Source of the DNA: Neobacillus kokaensis
GTDB lineage: Bacteria; Bacillota; Bacilli; Bacillales; Cytobacillaceae
Direction: 5' to 3'
Length of the DNA: 64,000 nt
Assembly: GCF_014656545.1 (NCBI RefSeq)
Contig: NZ_BNDS01000005.1
Location: 58,856 to 122,855, forward strand
Numbering within the stretch: position 1 is the stretch's first letter; the number at the start of each line of letters is the position of its first letter. The position numbers were made by a program, and so were the translations under genes. Below the pieces are notes generated by a model. The model saw nothing but the letters and a program-made list of their open reading frames with translations, was not told where the DNA came from and did no database searches. Shown here one piece after another: positions 43,619 to 53,002 of the stretch.

Positions 43619-45472
43619 TTCAGACGCGTCTTCTATATTTTTAAACTGATTAAAAAACATCTGATAATATCTGCCTTGCTGCTTCATTAATTCATCATGG
43701 CTGCCTTTTTCAATAATTTGCCCTTGGTCAATCACCATGATTATGTCGGCATCGCGAATCGTGTTAAGACGGTGGGCAATGATGAAGCTTGTTCGGTTCT
43801 CCATTAAAGAAAGCAGCGCCTGCTGAATGTGAAGCTCTGTCCGGGTATCAATGCTGCTTGTTGCCTCATCCAAAATCAACACCGCCGGCTTAGCCAGCAT
43901 TACTCTGGCAATGGCCAACAGCTGGCGTTCACCCTGACTGAGGTTGCCGCCATTTTCTGAAAGCACCGTGTCATACCGTTGCGGGAGACGATTAATAAAG
44001 CCGGCGGCACCAGCCATCTTCGCCGCAAGATCGACTTCCTCATCTGTCGCATCAGGCTTCCCGTACTTAATATTTTCTTTTATCGTCCCGGAAAATAAAT
44101 AGGTATCCTGAAGCACAAACCCAAAGGAACGCCTTAACGAGTCTCTTGTATAGTCACGAATATCGCGTCCATCGAGTAAAATTCGCCCGCTCGTCACATC
44201 ATAAAATCTTGTTAACAGATTGACGACCGTTGTTTTCCCCGCGCCAGTCGGGCCAACAAGGGCAATGCTCGTGCCAACACCCGCTTCAAAGCTGACATTT
44301 TTCAAAATCGGCACATCAGGACGGTAGCCGAAGCTGACATGATCAAATACGACATGGCCCTTTGGCTGCTCTAATGGAACAGCTTCCTTCTTATCAGCCG
44401 TTTCCTCCTCTTCGTCCATTGTTTCAAACACCCGCTCCGCGCCGGCAACCCCCGACTGAAGGATGTTAAAAATATTGGCGAGGTCATTGAGAGGGCGGAC
44501 AAATTGCCGTGAATAGGTAATAAAGCTGGCAATCGCGCCAACTGTGATATGACCTTTTACCGCCAGGATACCGCCGACAATTGCCACGATGGCAAAGCCC
44601 AGATTGTTGATGACGTTCATAATCGGCATCAGGAACCCAGACCAAATTTGCGCCTTAAGGCCGACCTCACGCAGCCTTGTATTGACTTGATCAAATTCCT
44701 CAATCACCTTATCCTCATGGTTAAAGGCTTTCACCACTTCAATCCCAGAAATGGTTTCTTCGATATGACCATTTAATGTCCCCAATTCGATTTGCTGCTT
44801 TTTAAACAGCACTCTAGTTCGTTTCGCAATTGTCCGCGTCAGCAAAAACACGAGTGGAATCGTCACCATGCTGGCTAACGTTAAAACCGGACTTAAGACC
44901 ATCATCATGATAAACGACCCGGTAAGGATGACAACACCTGACATTAACTGGGTTGTTGATTGCGAAATCGTATTGCTGATATTGTCGACATCATTGGATA
45001 GTCTGCTCATCAGTTCCCCGTGTGTCCGTGAGTCGAAAAAGGCAACCGGAAGCTTTTGCAGTTTTTTAAATAGGGCATCCCTTAGATTCTTTACAATCCT
45101 GCCGGCCACACCTGCCATCAGCCAGCCCTGCAGCCATGTCAGCACAGCATCGGCGATATAAGCAGCTGCTAAAACTAAAATCATTACTTCTAAAAAATCA
45201 AAATCAACCTTGCCATGATTCAAACTCATCGCATCGATTGCTTTACCGATAAGGAAGGGATTAAGCAGCATTAACACTGAATCTACCAAAATAAAGATGA
45301 AGATGAGCGTAAGCATGTTTCTTTCTTTTCCGATGTAATCCCATAACCGCCTAAGGGTTCCTGCGAAATTCTTCGGCTTCACAACCGGCCCGCCTCGGGA
45401 GTGGGCCCCGCCTGGTCTCAAGGGAGGCGGGGTTACTGGATTATTCCGCTCTTGTGCTGCTGTCTTCGCCAT
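43616..45472 (-). CDS. ABC exporter half-transporter with canonical ATPase site (YfiC-like)
   Basis: The 618-aa protein has a Pro/Gly-rich N-terminal tail, six membrane helices (about 45-345) and an ATPase domain with Walker A GPTGAGKTT, signature NLSQGERQLLAIAR, Walker B VLILDEATSSID and switch IIAHRLNTI. It overlaps the preceding half-transporter gene by 32 bp, so the two form a heterodimer. This subunit has the intact catalytic Glu and His. Substrate unknown; such pairs export drugs or peptides. Confidence 0.9.
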   Translation of the reverse strand: MAKTAAQERNNPVTPPPLRPGGAHSRGGPVVKPKNFAGTLRRLWDYIGKERNMLTLIFIFILVDSVLMLLNPFLIGKAIDAMSLNHGKVDFDFLEVMILVLAAAYIADAVLTWLQGWLMAGVAGRIVKNLRDALFKKLQKLPVAFFDSRTHGELMSRLSNDVDNISNTISQSTTQLMSGVVILTGSFIMMMVLSPVLTLASMVTIPLVFLLTRTIAKRTRVLFKKQQIELGTLNGHIEETISGIEVVKAFNHEDKVIEEFDQVNTRLREVGLKAQIWSGFLMPIMNVINNLGFAIVAIVGGILAVKGHITVGAIASFITYSRQFVRPLNDLANIFNILQSGVAGAERVFETMDEEEETADKKEAVPLEQPKGHVVFDHVSFGYRPDVPILKNVSFEAGVGTSIALVGPTGAGKTTVVNLLTRFYDVTSGRILLDGRDIRDYTRDSLRRSFGFVLQDTYLFSGTIKENIKYGKPDATDEEVDLAAKMAGAAGFINRLPQRYDTVLSENGGNLSQGERQLLAIARVMLAKPAVLILDEATSSIDTRTELHIQQALLSLMENRTSFIIAHRLNTIRDADIIMVIDQGQIIEKGSHDELMKQQGRYYQMFFNQFKNIEDASE

Positions 45473-47204
45473 TAAGGGCCACCTCCTTGCCGATTTGTGA
45501 GCGATAAATCTCTTGATACACCTGACAATCCTTGATTAATTCCTGATGTGTCCCGACACCGGCAACCATCCCATGGTCGAGCACGACAATCTTATCAGAA
45601 TCCATGATAGATGTAATTCGCTGCGCAATTAAGATGCACGTCAAGCCCTGGGCATATTTTTTCAAGCCTTCTTTAATTTTCGCCTCGGTCGTCACATCAA
45701 CGGCACTCGTGCTGTCATCAAGGATGAGGATTTCCGGCTTTTTCACCAACGCCCTGGCAATCGAAAGGCGCTGCTTCTGCCCCCCGGAAAAATTAACCCC
45801 GCGTTGGCCAATCAACGTTTTATAGCCTTCGGGGGATGCGGCGATAAAATCATGTGCTCCGGCAATCCTCGCTGCTTCAATAATTTCCTCTTGCGTAGCC
45901 TCCTCCTTGCCCCAGCGTATATTGTCCGCTACACTGCCAGTAAATAAAATATTCTTTTGCGGCACGAAGGCGATTTTGTCGCGGAGTGCTTTCGGACTTA
46001 CGGTTTTGACATCTTCACCGTTGACCTTCACAGTCCCTTGGACGGCGTCATAGAAGCGGGGGATCAGTCCGACGAGAGTGCTTTTTCCTGATCCGGTTGA
46101 GCCGATGATGCCGACGGTTTCTCCTGGAAAAATCGTTAAGTTAATCTGCTTTAACACCGGCTCAAGTCCGGTATCTTCATAGGAGAAGGAGACATTTTCA
46201 AAATCAATTCTGCCTTTTTGATTGCTGTTTTGTTGGAGAACTTCCTTGGACCATGTCTGCTTACTTTCCTGGGAAAAGACTTCACCAATTCGGCCGGCTG
46301 AGGCCTTGGCCCGGACGAACATATTAAACACCATTGAAATCATCATCAGTGAAAAGAGAATTTGCGTCATGTAGTTTATAAAGGCAATAATGTGCCCGAC
46401 TTGGATTTCGCCTGATTCCACGCCAAGGCCGCCTAGCCAAATGACGATAACAATCCCAAGATTAACCATCAGCATAATAGCTGGACTGAACACTGACATC
46501 AAACGGCTGGCTGAAATCGAGCGGTCCTTAAACTGATCATTCACTTTGGTAAACTTGTTAATCTCCACGTCAAAGCGGTTGAACGCCTTGACGACGCGCA
46601 CACCTGACAGGTATTCCCTCATGATACTGTTGACCCCATCAAGGGCCTTTTGCACTTTAGCGAAACGAGGGAAACCTAGTTTTAGATTGATAATAATCAG
46701 TATCGCCACAAGCGGTACGACAACGGCTAGGACGACAGCAAGGTGGAGGTTTAGCCTCGTTGCCATAATCAGTCCGCCTATTGCCAGCAGCGGTGCTTTT
46801 ACGAAGATACGCATCAAACCGTTGACGAAAATTTGCACCTGGGTGACGTCATTTGTCAGCCTTGTGATCAGTGACGCGCGGTCAAATTGATCAAGATTTT
46901 TAAAGGCTAGGTTTTGAACTTTTTTAAACAAATCAGACCTCAGTTCAGTACCAAATTTTTGCGAGACAATGCTGGCCAGAATGCTTCTAGACGTAGCGGC
47001 GACGGCACCGCATGCGGTAACGAGCAGCATCACGCTGCCCATCTTTAAGACGTAGTCGATGTCTTTGTTTACCACACCTTCGTCAATAATTTTGGCGATG
47101 ATCGTCGGCTGCAGCAGATCACAAATCGCTTCAAACGTAAGAAACACCACCGCCGCCCCGAAAGACAGCCAATATTTTTTGATGTATTTTGTTAAAAAAT
47201 TCAT
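45441..47204 (-). CDS. ABC exporter half-transporter with degenerate ATPase site (YfiB-like)
   Basis: The protein is about 587 aa: six helices (about 10-310) and an ATPase domain with Walker A GSTGSGKST and signature NFSGGQKQRLSIARAL. The Walker B reads ILILDDSTSAVD, with Asp in place of the catalytic Glu, and the switch region reads LIAQRITSI, with Gln in place of His. This is the pattern of the non-catalytic subunit of heterodimeric exporters such as BmrC of BmrCD. ATG 47204 follows AAGGAG. First gene of the two-gene operon. Confidence 0.9.
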   Translation of the reverse strand: MNFLTKYIKKYWLSFGAAVVFLTFEAICDLLQPTIIAKIIDEGVVNKDIDYVLKMGSVMLLVTACGAVAATSRSILASIVSQKFGTELRSDLFKKVQNLAFKNLDQFDRASLITRLTNDVTQVQIFVNGLMRIFVKAPLLAIGGLIMATRLNLHLAVVLAVVVPLVAILIIINLKLGFPRFAKVQKALDGVNSIMREYLSGVRVVKAFNRFDVEINKFTKVNDQFKDRSISASRLMSVFSPAIMLMVNLGIVIVIWLGGLGVESGEIQVGHIIAFINYMTQILFSLMMISMVFNMFVRAKASAGRIGEVFSQESKQTWSKEVLQQNSNQKGRIDFENVSFSYEDTGLEPVLKQINLTIFPGETVGIIGSTGSGKSTLVGLIPRFYDAVQGTVKVNGEDVKTVSPKALRDKIAFVPQKNILFTGSVADNIRWGKEEATQEEIIEAARIAGAHDFIAASPEGYKTLIGQRGVNFSGGQKQRLSIARALVKKPEILILDDSTSAVDVTTEAKIKEGLKKYAQGLTCILIAQRITSIMDSDKIVVLDHGMVAGVGTHQELIKDCQVYQEIYRSQIGKEVALNGEDSSTRAE

Positions 47205-47327
47205 AGGGTATGCTCCTTGAACGTTGATAAAGCTATTATAATTTTGTTTCCTAAAAATAGACAAATGATTGAGCTTTTGGGGATAAAATCTAGGGGAAAG
47301 TGGATATTGGTGGATAGCTGGCTTATT

Positions 47328-47415
47328 GAGCAGATGGCTATTCTATTAGTATAAATCGCCCTCCAATCAGCGCGAATGCCTCTTCTATTAGCGTTTATCG
47401 CTCTCCAATTAACGG
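47328..47415. repeat. Tandem array, about 21-bp period, 4-5 copies
   Basis: The motif C(T/C)ATTAGCG(T/A)..ATCGC(C/T)CT recurs with the aligned G at 47349, 47370 and 47391 and the corresponding base at 47412, 21 bp apart; a weaker copy lies about 20 bp earlier. It occupies the gap between the exporter operon start and the ASCH gene end. Confidence 0.65.
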
Positions 47416-47431
47416 TGTCCAAACAAAAAAA

Positions 47432-47454
47432 CGGTCCACAACAATTGTGGACCG
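47432..47454 (-). terminator. Terminator of the ASCH-domain gene
   Basis: CGGTCCACAA / TTGTGGACCG with a 3-nt loop, T-tract on the minus strand. Confidence 0.88.
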
Positions 47455-47460
47455 CGCTAC

Positions 47461-47805
47461 TTATTTTACTTCGCTAAACTCATGCACCCAAACTCGCATT
47501 TGCGGCAGCCATGGCATACCAGGGTGGATCGAAAGAATGGATTGTTTATATTCCTCAACCGTTGCAAAGCCCTCGCGGCGTGCGTCATCATCTGTCAACT
47601 CGCCTAAGCTTTGTGAATACACTTTATCAACCACAAACTGACGGCCTTCAAGCGTCATGATTTCACCAGGGTCAGCGTAGCGGCCATTGCGGCGGGTAGC
47701 TGTTTTTTCCCCGGCAAGCACCTTTTTAACATCCTCTTCTAATGTTACCATCCGTTCAATCGTACAAGTTTTTGGCGGCAACGTATTATTATCATGCTGC
47801 ATCAT
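47461..47805 (-). CDS. ASCH domain protein
   Basis: The protein is about 114 aa. TCTIERMVTLEEDVKKVLAG precedes EKTATRRNGRYADPGEIM and the end MRVWVHEF. The E-K-x-A-x-R/R-x-G pattern is the ASCH (PUA-like) core, thought to bind RNA or act as an amidohydrolase (as E. coli YqfB on acetylcytidine). No role can be assigned. ATG 47805 (or 47802) follows AAAGGAGG. Confidence 0.78.
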   Translation of the reverse strand: MMQHDNNTLPPKTCTIERMVTLEEDVKKVLAGEKTATRRNGRYADPGEIMTLEGRQFVVDKVYSQSLGELTDDDARREGFATVEEYKQSILSIHPGMPWLPQMRVWVHEFSEVK

Positions 47806-47907
47806 TAACAATTCCTCCTTTTACCAATTCAAATTCCTATTTTAACACTATTGCTATTGTAATAAAAGTTCCCCCTAAATAGCAAAGATGACATCTTTTT
47901 TAGGCAA

Positions 47908-47936
47908 TTAGTTATTCTAAATATTCCGATTATAAT
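47908..47936 (+). promoter_or_regulatory. Possible promoter of cstA
   Basis: A perfect TATAAT -10 (47931-47936) with a poor TTAGTT -35 at 17 bp. The weak -35 suggests an activator may be needed. No cre match was seen in the 195-bp gap. Confidence 0.45.
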
Positions 47937-48006
47937 ATCCGCCACTCTTCATATACTTGATACTAAACAGGCATTGCCTGTAAAAAATTGAATGGGAGGA
48001 GATCAG

Positions 48007-49740
48007 ATGTCTGCAATCTGGTTAGCGGTAATCGGAACCGTTGTATTTATTCTCGGTTATCGCTACTACTCAAAATTTGTGGCAGAAAAGATTTATCGTC
48101 TTGATCCTAATTTTGTTACTCCTGCACATGAATTTAGGGATGATGTAGACTTTGTTCCTACGAAAAAAATTGTCTTATGGGGGCACCATTTTACATCAGT
48201 TGCCGGTGCCGCTCCTATTGTTGGACCAGCCATCGCGGTGTATTGGGGCTGGCTCCCTGCATTATTATGGGTCGTCCTCGGTACCGTCTTTGCCGCCGGG
48301 GTCCATGACTTTGGAACGCTCGTATTATCGGTCCGCAACAAGGGGCAATCAGTTGGCACGCTGGCCAACAAACTCATCGGAAAACGAGCAAAACTACTAT
48401 TCTTATTTATTATTTTAATTCTTGTATTAATGGTGAATGCCGTCTTTGCCTGGGTCATTTCAAATCTATTTGTCAAGTTCCCGGCAAGTGTCTTTCCTGT
48501 CTTTATTCAAATACCTTTAGCCATCTGGATTGGCTATATCGTTTATAAAAAGCAAAAGAAAATGCTCGTTCCGTCACTAATTGCCCTGGCGATTATGTAT
48601 GGAACTGCGATTTTATCCAGCAGAATTCCAGCACTGCAGATTGATTTAGTAAAATATTTCGGCGGCCCTGACGCGACAACTTTATTCGGGCTAAACGGCG
48701 TATCAATGGCCTTCTTCGTCTGGATTATTATTCTTATGGTCTACTGTTATTTTGCCTCTACACTGCCTGTTTGGAAGCTGCTGCAGCCGCGTGATTTTAT
48801 CAACTCTCACCAACTGGTTGTAGGGCTGGCCATTATGTATTTAGGATTATTCTTTTTAAATCCGAAAATTACGGCACCAATGACAAATCCAGCGGCTACG
48901 GACAAATCCTGGTTCCCGCTCTTATTTATCACGATCGCCTGCGGCGCGATTTCCGGTTTCCATGGCCTCGTGTCTTCTGGGACCTCGTCGAAACAATTAA
49001 ACAAGGAAACAGACGCCCGCTTTGTCGGCTATCTCGGGGCGATTGGCGAAGGATTCCTAGCGCTAATCTCCATTATTGCCTGTGTCAGCTTGTTCGCCAA
49101 TGCCGGTGAATTTAAAGCAGCTTATTCAAGCTTCAGCGCAGCAAACGGCGGCGGGCTAGGCAACTTTATTCAAGGCGGGGCGAATCTAGCAGGCGGATTA
49201 GGAATTCCTGCCGATATCGCGATGACCATCATCTCGATTATCGTTGTCAGCTTTGCCGCTACCACGCTGGATTCATCCGTCCGGTTAATGCGCTATATTA
49301 TTGCAGAATTAGCGGATGAGTACAACTTCAAGCCGTTAACAAGAACACATGCAGCTACTGCAGTCGCGGTTGCCTCAAGTGCGGCATTAGTGCTCCTTCC
49401 GAAAGGGCCAAACGGCTTCGGTTCAGGCGGTTATTTGCTCTGGCCGTTATTTGGAACAGCCAATCAGCTGCTCGCCGGTATTAGTTTACTATTAATCTCC
49501 GTCTGGCTGAAGCGGCTCGGACGCAACTATTTAGTCACCTTTATTCCTATGGTCTTCCTGCTATTTATGACCGTCTGGGCGATGGTTCAGCAGGTCGTGT
49601 TTGAATGGTCCGGACTCGGGGGAACGGACGCCAATCTGCTGCTGTTTATCTTTGGAGCGATTATTCTCGTATTTGCCATCTGGATTACCATCACTGCTCT
49701 GATGGAGTTATCGAAAAAAAGCAATCCAATGAACAGGTAA
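48007..49740 (+). CDS. cstA: CstA family pyruvate/peptide transporter
   Basis: A protein of about 577 aa with some 16 membrane helices. Hallmarks: VFILGYRYYSKFVAEKIY, the conserved GHHFTSVAGAAPIVGPAIA (about 60-78), and SGFHGLVSSGTSSKQLN (about 318-334). CstA and BtsT import pyruvate or peptides during carbon starvation. ATG 48007 follows GGGAGGAGA. It lacks the extra C-terminal region of the 700-aa E. coli protein, as Gram-positive versions do. The next two genes in the same direction encode a small Cys-Cys protein and an ArsA-like ATPase (see findings). Confidence 0.93.
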   Translation: MSAIWLAVIGTVVFILGYRYYSKFVAEKIYRLDPNFVTPAHEFRDDVDFVPTKKIVLWGHHFTSVAGAAPIVGPAIAVYWGWLPALLWVVLGTVFAAGVHDFGTLVLSVRNKGQSVGTLANKLIGKRAKLLFLFIILILVLMVNAVFAWVISNLFVKFPASVFPVFIQIPLAIWIGYIVYKKQKKMLVPSLIALAIMYGTAILSSRIPALQIDLVKYFGGPDATTLFGLNGVSMAFFVWIIILMVYCYFASTLPVWKLLQPRDFINSHQLVVGLAIMYLGLFFLNPKITAPMTNPAATDKSWFPLLFITIACGAISGFHGLVSSGTSSKQLNKETDARFVGYLGAIGEGFLALISIIACVSLFANAGEFKAAYSSFSAANGGGLGNFIQGGANLAGGLGIPADIAMTIISIIVVSFAATTLDSSVRLMRYIIAELADEYNFKPLTRTHAATAVAVASSAALVLLPKGPNGFGSGGYLLWPLFGTANQLLAGISLLLISVWLKRLGRNYLVTFIPMVFLLFMTVWAMVQQVVFEWSGLGGTDANLLLFIFGAIILVFAIWITITALMELSKKSNPMNR

Positions 49741-49746
49741 ACAGTT

Positions 49747-49783
49747 GGGGGACCCGGCTTCCTCCGGGCTCCCTATTGTTTTT
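49747..49783 (+). terminator. Terminator after cstA
   Basis: GGGGGACCCGG / CCGGGCTCCC with one mismatch and a wobble, followed by ATTGTTTTTT. It would limit read-through to the next two genes. Confidence 0.8.
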
Positions 49784-49820
49784 TCTATACGAGAGCGATC
49801 CAGTAATGGATTGGGGCATT

Positions 49821-49925
49821 TTATCGGCGAATCTTCCGTATTTATCGGCGAAACGAAACCTCTTATCGGCGATATTTTGAATTTATCGGCGAAAAGAGCA
49901 AATTTATCGGCGAACCAAAAAAGAA
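49821..49925. repeat. Tandem array, 21-bp period, 5 copies
   Basis: TTATCGGCGAA recurs at 49821, 49842, 49863, 49883 and 49904 (steps 21, 21, 20, 21) with AT-rich spacers; a degenerate TTATTAGCGAA follows at 49953. It lies between the cstA terminator and the small Cys-Cys gene. Confidence 0.85.
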
Positions 49926-49985
49926 CACCATTTTTCTAAGCAATTACTAGATTTATTAGCGAAATTACTTAAATTTAAAAAGCTG

Positions 49986-50249
49986 GTGACCGATTTGAAA
50001 AGCTTAAAAAAACTATTACAGCTGTATGAAGACATTATCTCTGTCAATCACCGCACCGAGATTGCCAGAGAACTACGTGATGAAGATGATTTATTCCTAT
50101 TTCTCTGCCTGTCGGAGACGCTTGGCCTTCCAAACCCTGCCTACTACTATACGCTTGAGCTTTATCCGTATATACTTGAAAAATTCCATGATTGGCACCT
50201 AAGAATGGGCATGGAAAAATCACCGCTTACCGGCTTTCGCTGCTGTTAA
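49986..50249 (+). CDS. Small cory-CC-star type protein ending in Arg-Cys-Cys
   Basis: An 87-aa acidic, helical protein starting SLKKLLQLYEDIISVNHRTE and ending LTGFRCC-stop. The terminal Cys-Cys followed directly by the stop codon is the mark of the small cory-CC-star family. The C-terminal RCC also resembles the end of YbdD/YjiX, the small partners of CstA and BtsT in E. coli. GTG 49986 has no clear ribosome site; TTG 49995 after GGTGA is an alternative. It overlaps nothing and lies 14 bp before the ATPase gene. A role as CstA cofactor is inference. Confidence 0.72.
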   Translation: MTDLKSLKKLLQLYEDIISVNHRTEIARELRDEDDLFLFLCLSETLGLPNPAYYYTLELYPYILEKFHDWHLRMGMEKSPLTGFRCC

Positions 50250-50263
50250 AGGAGGGGGAAAAC

Positions 50264-51208
50264 ATGAAAAAAATCTGGTTTGTCGGCGGAAAAGGGGGAG
50301 TGGGGAAATCAACCAGCGCGGCCGCTCTAGCGCTCCTCTTATCGGAGCAGTTGCAACAGAAAACCCTGCTTGTATCCACCGACCCGGCACACAACATCGG
50401 CGATATTTTTCACAAGCCATTGAAAAATAAACCGCTGGAAGTATCACCTCATTTGGATGCAGTCGAAATTGACCCTGCTGCCGAATGCCGGAATTATATC
50501 AAAACAGTAAAAAGAAATATCCGCGGGGTCATCAGTGCCCAGATGCAAGCAGAGGTGCACCGGCAGATTGATGCCGCAAGCTCGTCTCCAGGGGCAGAGG
50601 AGGCAGCCTTGTTTGACCGCATCGTTTCGATTATTCTTGATGAGGGGGAGCGGTATGATGCGATTGTCTTTGATACCGCACCCACCGGGCACACCATCCG
50701 GCTGCTGACTCTGCCAGAAATCATGGGAGTGTGGATTAACGGTATGCTCGAACGGCGGAAGAAAACAACCGACAATTACACCCAGCTGTTAAATGACGGT
50801 GACCCCATCGATGACCCGATTTATCAAGTGCTGCAACTGAGAAAACAGCGCTTTGCGGCCGTACGCCAAATTCTTATGGACAATCAGTCAACGTGCTTTA
50901 TTTTTGTCCTGAATGCCGAACGCCTGCCTATCCTAGAAACCTCAAAGGCTATTAAACTATTAAAACAACACGGATTAGAGGTCAACACGCTGTTCATCAA
51001 TAAAGTGCTTGGGGAGGAAGCGACAGGAGCGTTTTGGCAAAAGAGAAGGAAAAACGAAGAAGAGTACCTTGACTGGATTAACCGGGAATTCCCAGGACAG
51101 CAGAAATGCCAGATTCCGTTGTTTGAAACCGATATTAACTCCATGACGTTATTAGCCAGATTCGCAGCCTACCTAAAAGAAAATTTAAAGGGGGACCTCA
51201 CAAATTGA
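50264..51208 (+). CDS. ArsA/Get3-like ATPase
   Basis: The 314-aa, single-domain protein has the deviant Walker A GGKGGVGKST (about 7-16), switch I STDPAHNIGDIF (about 41-52) and switch II DTAPTGHTIRLL (about 138-149), the signatures of the ArsA/Get3 family. Classical ArsA has two such halves and metalloid-binding Cys residues; neither is evident here. There is no ArsB or ArsR nearby, so arsenite export is unlikely. ATG 50264 follows AAAGGAGGGGG. It directly follows the small RCC protein and is downstream of cstA, suggesting it inserts or energises a membrane partner. Confidence 0.88.
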   Translation: MKKIWFVGGKGGVGKSTSAAALALLLSEQLQQKTLLVSTDPAHNIGDIFHKPLKNKPLEVSPHLDAVEIDPAAECRNYIKTVKRNIRGVISAQMQAEVHRQIDAASSSPGAEEAALFDRIVSIILDEGERYDAIVFDTAPTGHTIRLLTLPEIMGVWINGMLERRKKTTDNYTQLLNDGDPIDDPIYQVLQLRKQRFAAVRQILMDNQSTCFIFVLNAERLPILETSKAIKLLKQHGLEVNTLFINKVLGEEATGAFWQKRRKNEEEYLDWINREFPGQQKCQIPLFETDINSMTLLARFAAYLKENLKGDLTN

Positions 51209-51222
51209 GAAGCCCCCTTTTG
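51187..51222. terminator. Bidirectional terminator between the ArsA-like and GMC genes
   Basis: AAAGGGGG / CCCCCTTT arms around a loose 18-nt middle, T-tract on the plus strand; it overlaps the end of the ATPase gene. Confidence 0.7.
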
Positions 51223-51226
51223 TTAT

Positions 51227-52942
51227 TTAGACAACTTGCCCGCCCTTATCCCGATACTTTAGAATTCCTTCAGCTGCTCGGTACGCGAAGGCTCCAACCG
51301 TTCCAGTTGGATTGTAGCCGGAGTTATGAGCAAACGCCGATGCCCCGACAACAAATAAATTGTCCATATCCCACATTTGCAGGTAATTATTGACCGCCGA
51401 TGTTGCCGGGTCTGCCCCCATAATCACGCCGCCTGTATTATGTGTCGATTGATAGGTGGTAATATCATATGGACCCAGTTCCTTTAATGAATCAATATGA
51501 TCAGCACCCATCTCCTTTAAAATATCGGCACATTTATTGGCCAGGAAGACAGCGAGATTTCGGTCCTGTTTTTCGAAATCAAAGGTAATCCGAATCAGCG
51601 GATCGCCAAAAGCATCCTTATAGGTTGGATCAAGATCGAGATAGTGATGCTTAAACGGCATTGAAGATCCTTGGGCAGCGACAGATAAATAGCGGTTAGC
51701 ATATTTTAACGATGTTTCCTTAAACTCTTTGCCCCATGCAGCGGTGCCTTGTGGAACCGGATTATTTTGAATCGGCCGCAGTCCTGTTTGAGAGAGTGAT
51801 ACCATACCGCCGTGGATAAAGTCCACATCTTTATGATCAAAGTTATCACCATTGTAATCGTCAATCACCATGCCCAAAGCACCAGCGCCGGCATACGTGT
51901 TAAATTGTTTATCATTGAAATAGCCAATCGCATTTCCTTTAATCACCTGGTAGGCATAATTTTTACCAATTACACCCCTGCCGGAACCCGGGTCATATGG
52001 CTTCCCAATATCCGACATTAATAATAAACGAATATTATTAAATACATAGCTTGTCAGCACCACTATATCGGCCGGCTGCTCAATATCTTCGCCGGTTGTC
52101 GTATCCGTATAGATGACTCCCGTCGCCTTTCCGCCTTTATGTAAAATGCGTCTTACGTTGGAATGAGTCCGAATTTCAAATTTCCCTGTTTTCTTGGCCA
52201 CTGGGATAACCGTGACAACCGGGTCGGCCTTTGCCCCATACTCACAGCCGAACCGTTCACAATAGGCACAATACTGGCAGGCTGCCCGGGCGACACCATC
52301 CGGGTTCGTATAGCTTTGCGACAAATTCGCTGACGGCATCATATAAGGATGGAGTTTCATATTTTTCGTTGCTTCTTCAAACATTTTTATTGCGGGTGAT
52401 TTTTTCATTGGCGGTGTCGGGTATTTATCAGAGCGTTTGCCCCCTAATGGATTCTCTTCTCCGGAAATCCCGCAGGTTTTTTCAAACTTATCATAGTATG
52501 GCTCCAGTTCATCGTAGGTGATGCCCCAATCCTGCAGTGCCATCTCGGCAGGTATTTTACTTTTCCCATACCGTTCCATCGTTTTGCTACGAATTTCAAA
52601 ATCATACGGCAAAAAGCGGAATGTTTGACCGTTCCAATGAACACCCGCACCGCCTAAGCCATCCCCAATTAAAAACGAACCATACTGCCGCATCGGCAGG
52701 GCGCGGATTCTCTCGTTTCCGCGGAAGCTAATCGTTTCTTTTGATAGATCCTGCATGAGGTCATAACGCAATGCATATCTCAATTCGTCATGAACCATAA
52801 AATAATCTTCTGTCTTCCGCTCTTTTCCACGTTCAAGACCAACCACTTTTAAACCTTTCTTTGTCAGTTCAGAGGCAATAATACCGCCTGCCCAGCCGAC
52901 ACCGACAACGACGACATCTACCTTTGGTAACTTTCTCGCCAT
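51227..52942 (-). CDS. GMC family oxidoreductase, gluconate 2-dehydrogenase flavoprotein-like
   Basis: The protein is about 571 aa. The FAD-binding dinucleotide motif VVVVGVGWAGGIIASEL (about 10-26), GDGLGGAGVHWNGQTFR, a Cys-rich stretch CQYCAYCERFGC (about 228-239), and the C-terminal GASAFAHNSGYNPTGTVGAFAYR with the catalytic His/Asn region (HNTGG, PTGTV). It follows the subunit 3-like gene. In proteobacteria the third subunit is a cytochrome c; none is adjacent. ATG 52942 after AAGGTG is preferred to 52969. Confidence 0.88.
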   Translation of the reverse strand: MARKLPKVDVVVVGVGWAGGIIASELTKKGLKVVGLERGKERKTEDYFMVHDELRYALRYDLMQDLSKETISFRGNERIRALPMRQYGSFLIGDGLGGAGVHWNGQTFRFLPYDFEIRSKTMERYGKSKIPAEMALQDWGITYDELEPYYDKFEKTCGISGEENPLGGKRSDKYPTPPMKKSPAIKMFEEATKNMKLHPYMMPSANLSQSYTNPDGVARAACQYCAYCERFGCEYGAKADPVVTVIPVAKKTGKFEIRTHSNVRRILHKGGKATGVIYTDTTTGEDIEQPADIVVLTSYVFNNIRLLLMSDIGKPYDPGSGRGVIGKNYAYQVIKGNAIGYFNDKQFNTYAGAGALGMVIDDYNGDNFDHKDVDFIHGGMVSLSQTGLRPIQNNPVPQGTAAWGKEFKETSLKYANRYLSVAAQGSSMPFKHHYLDLDPTYKDAFGDPLIRITFDFEKQDRNLAVFLANKCADILKEMGADHIDSLKELGPYDITTYQSTHNTGGVIMGADPATSAVNNYLQMWDMDNLFVVGASAFAHNSGYNPTGTVGAFAYRAAEGILKYRDKGGQVV

Positions 52943-53002
52943 GATTTCACCTTCTTTGTCGAAATTCAATAAAAAACTTCAAATAACTTTAAGAATTATC
53001 TA

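Noticed and set aside
50264..51208. Arsenite-transport ATPase (ArsA) as the function of the ATPase gene
   Set aside because: It has one ATPase domain only, no clear metalloid Cys set, and no arsB, arsD or arsR next to it.
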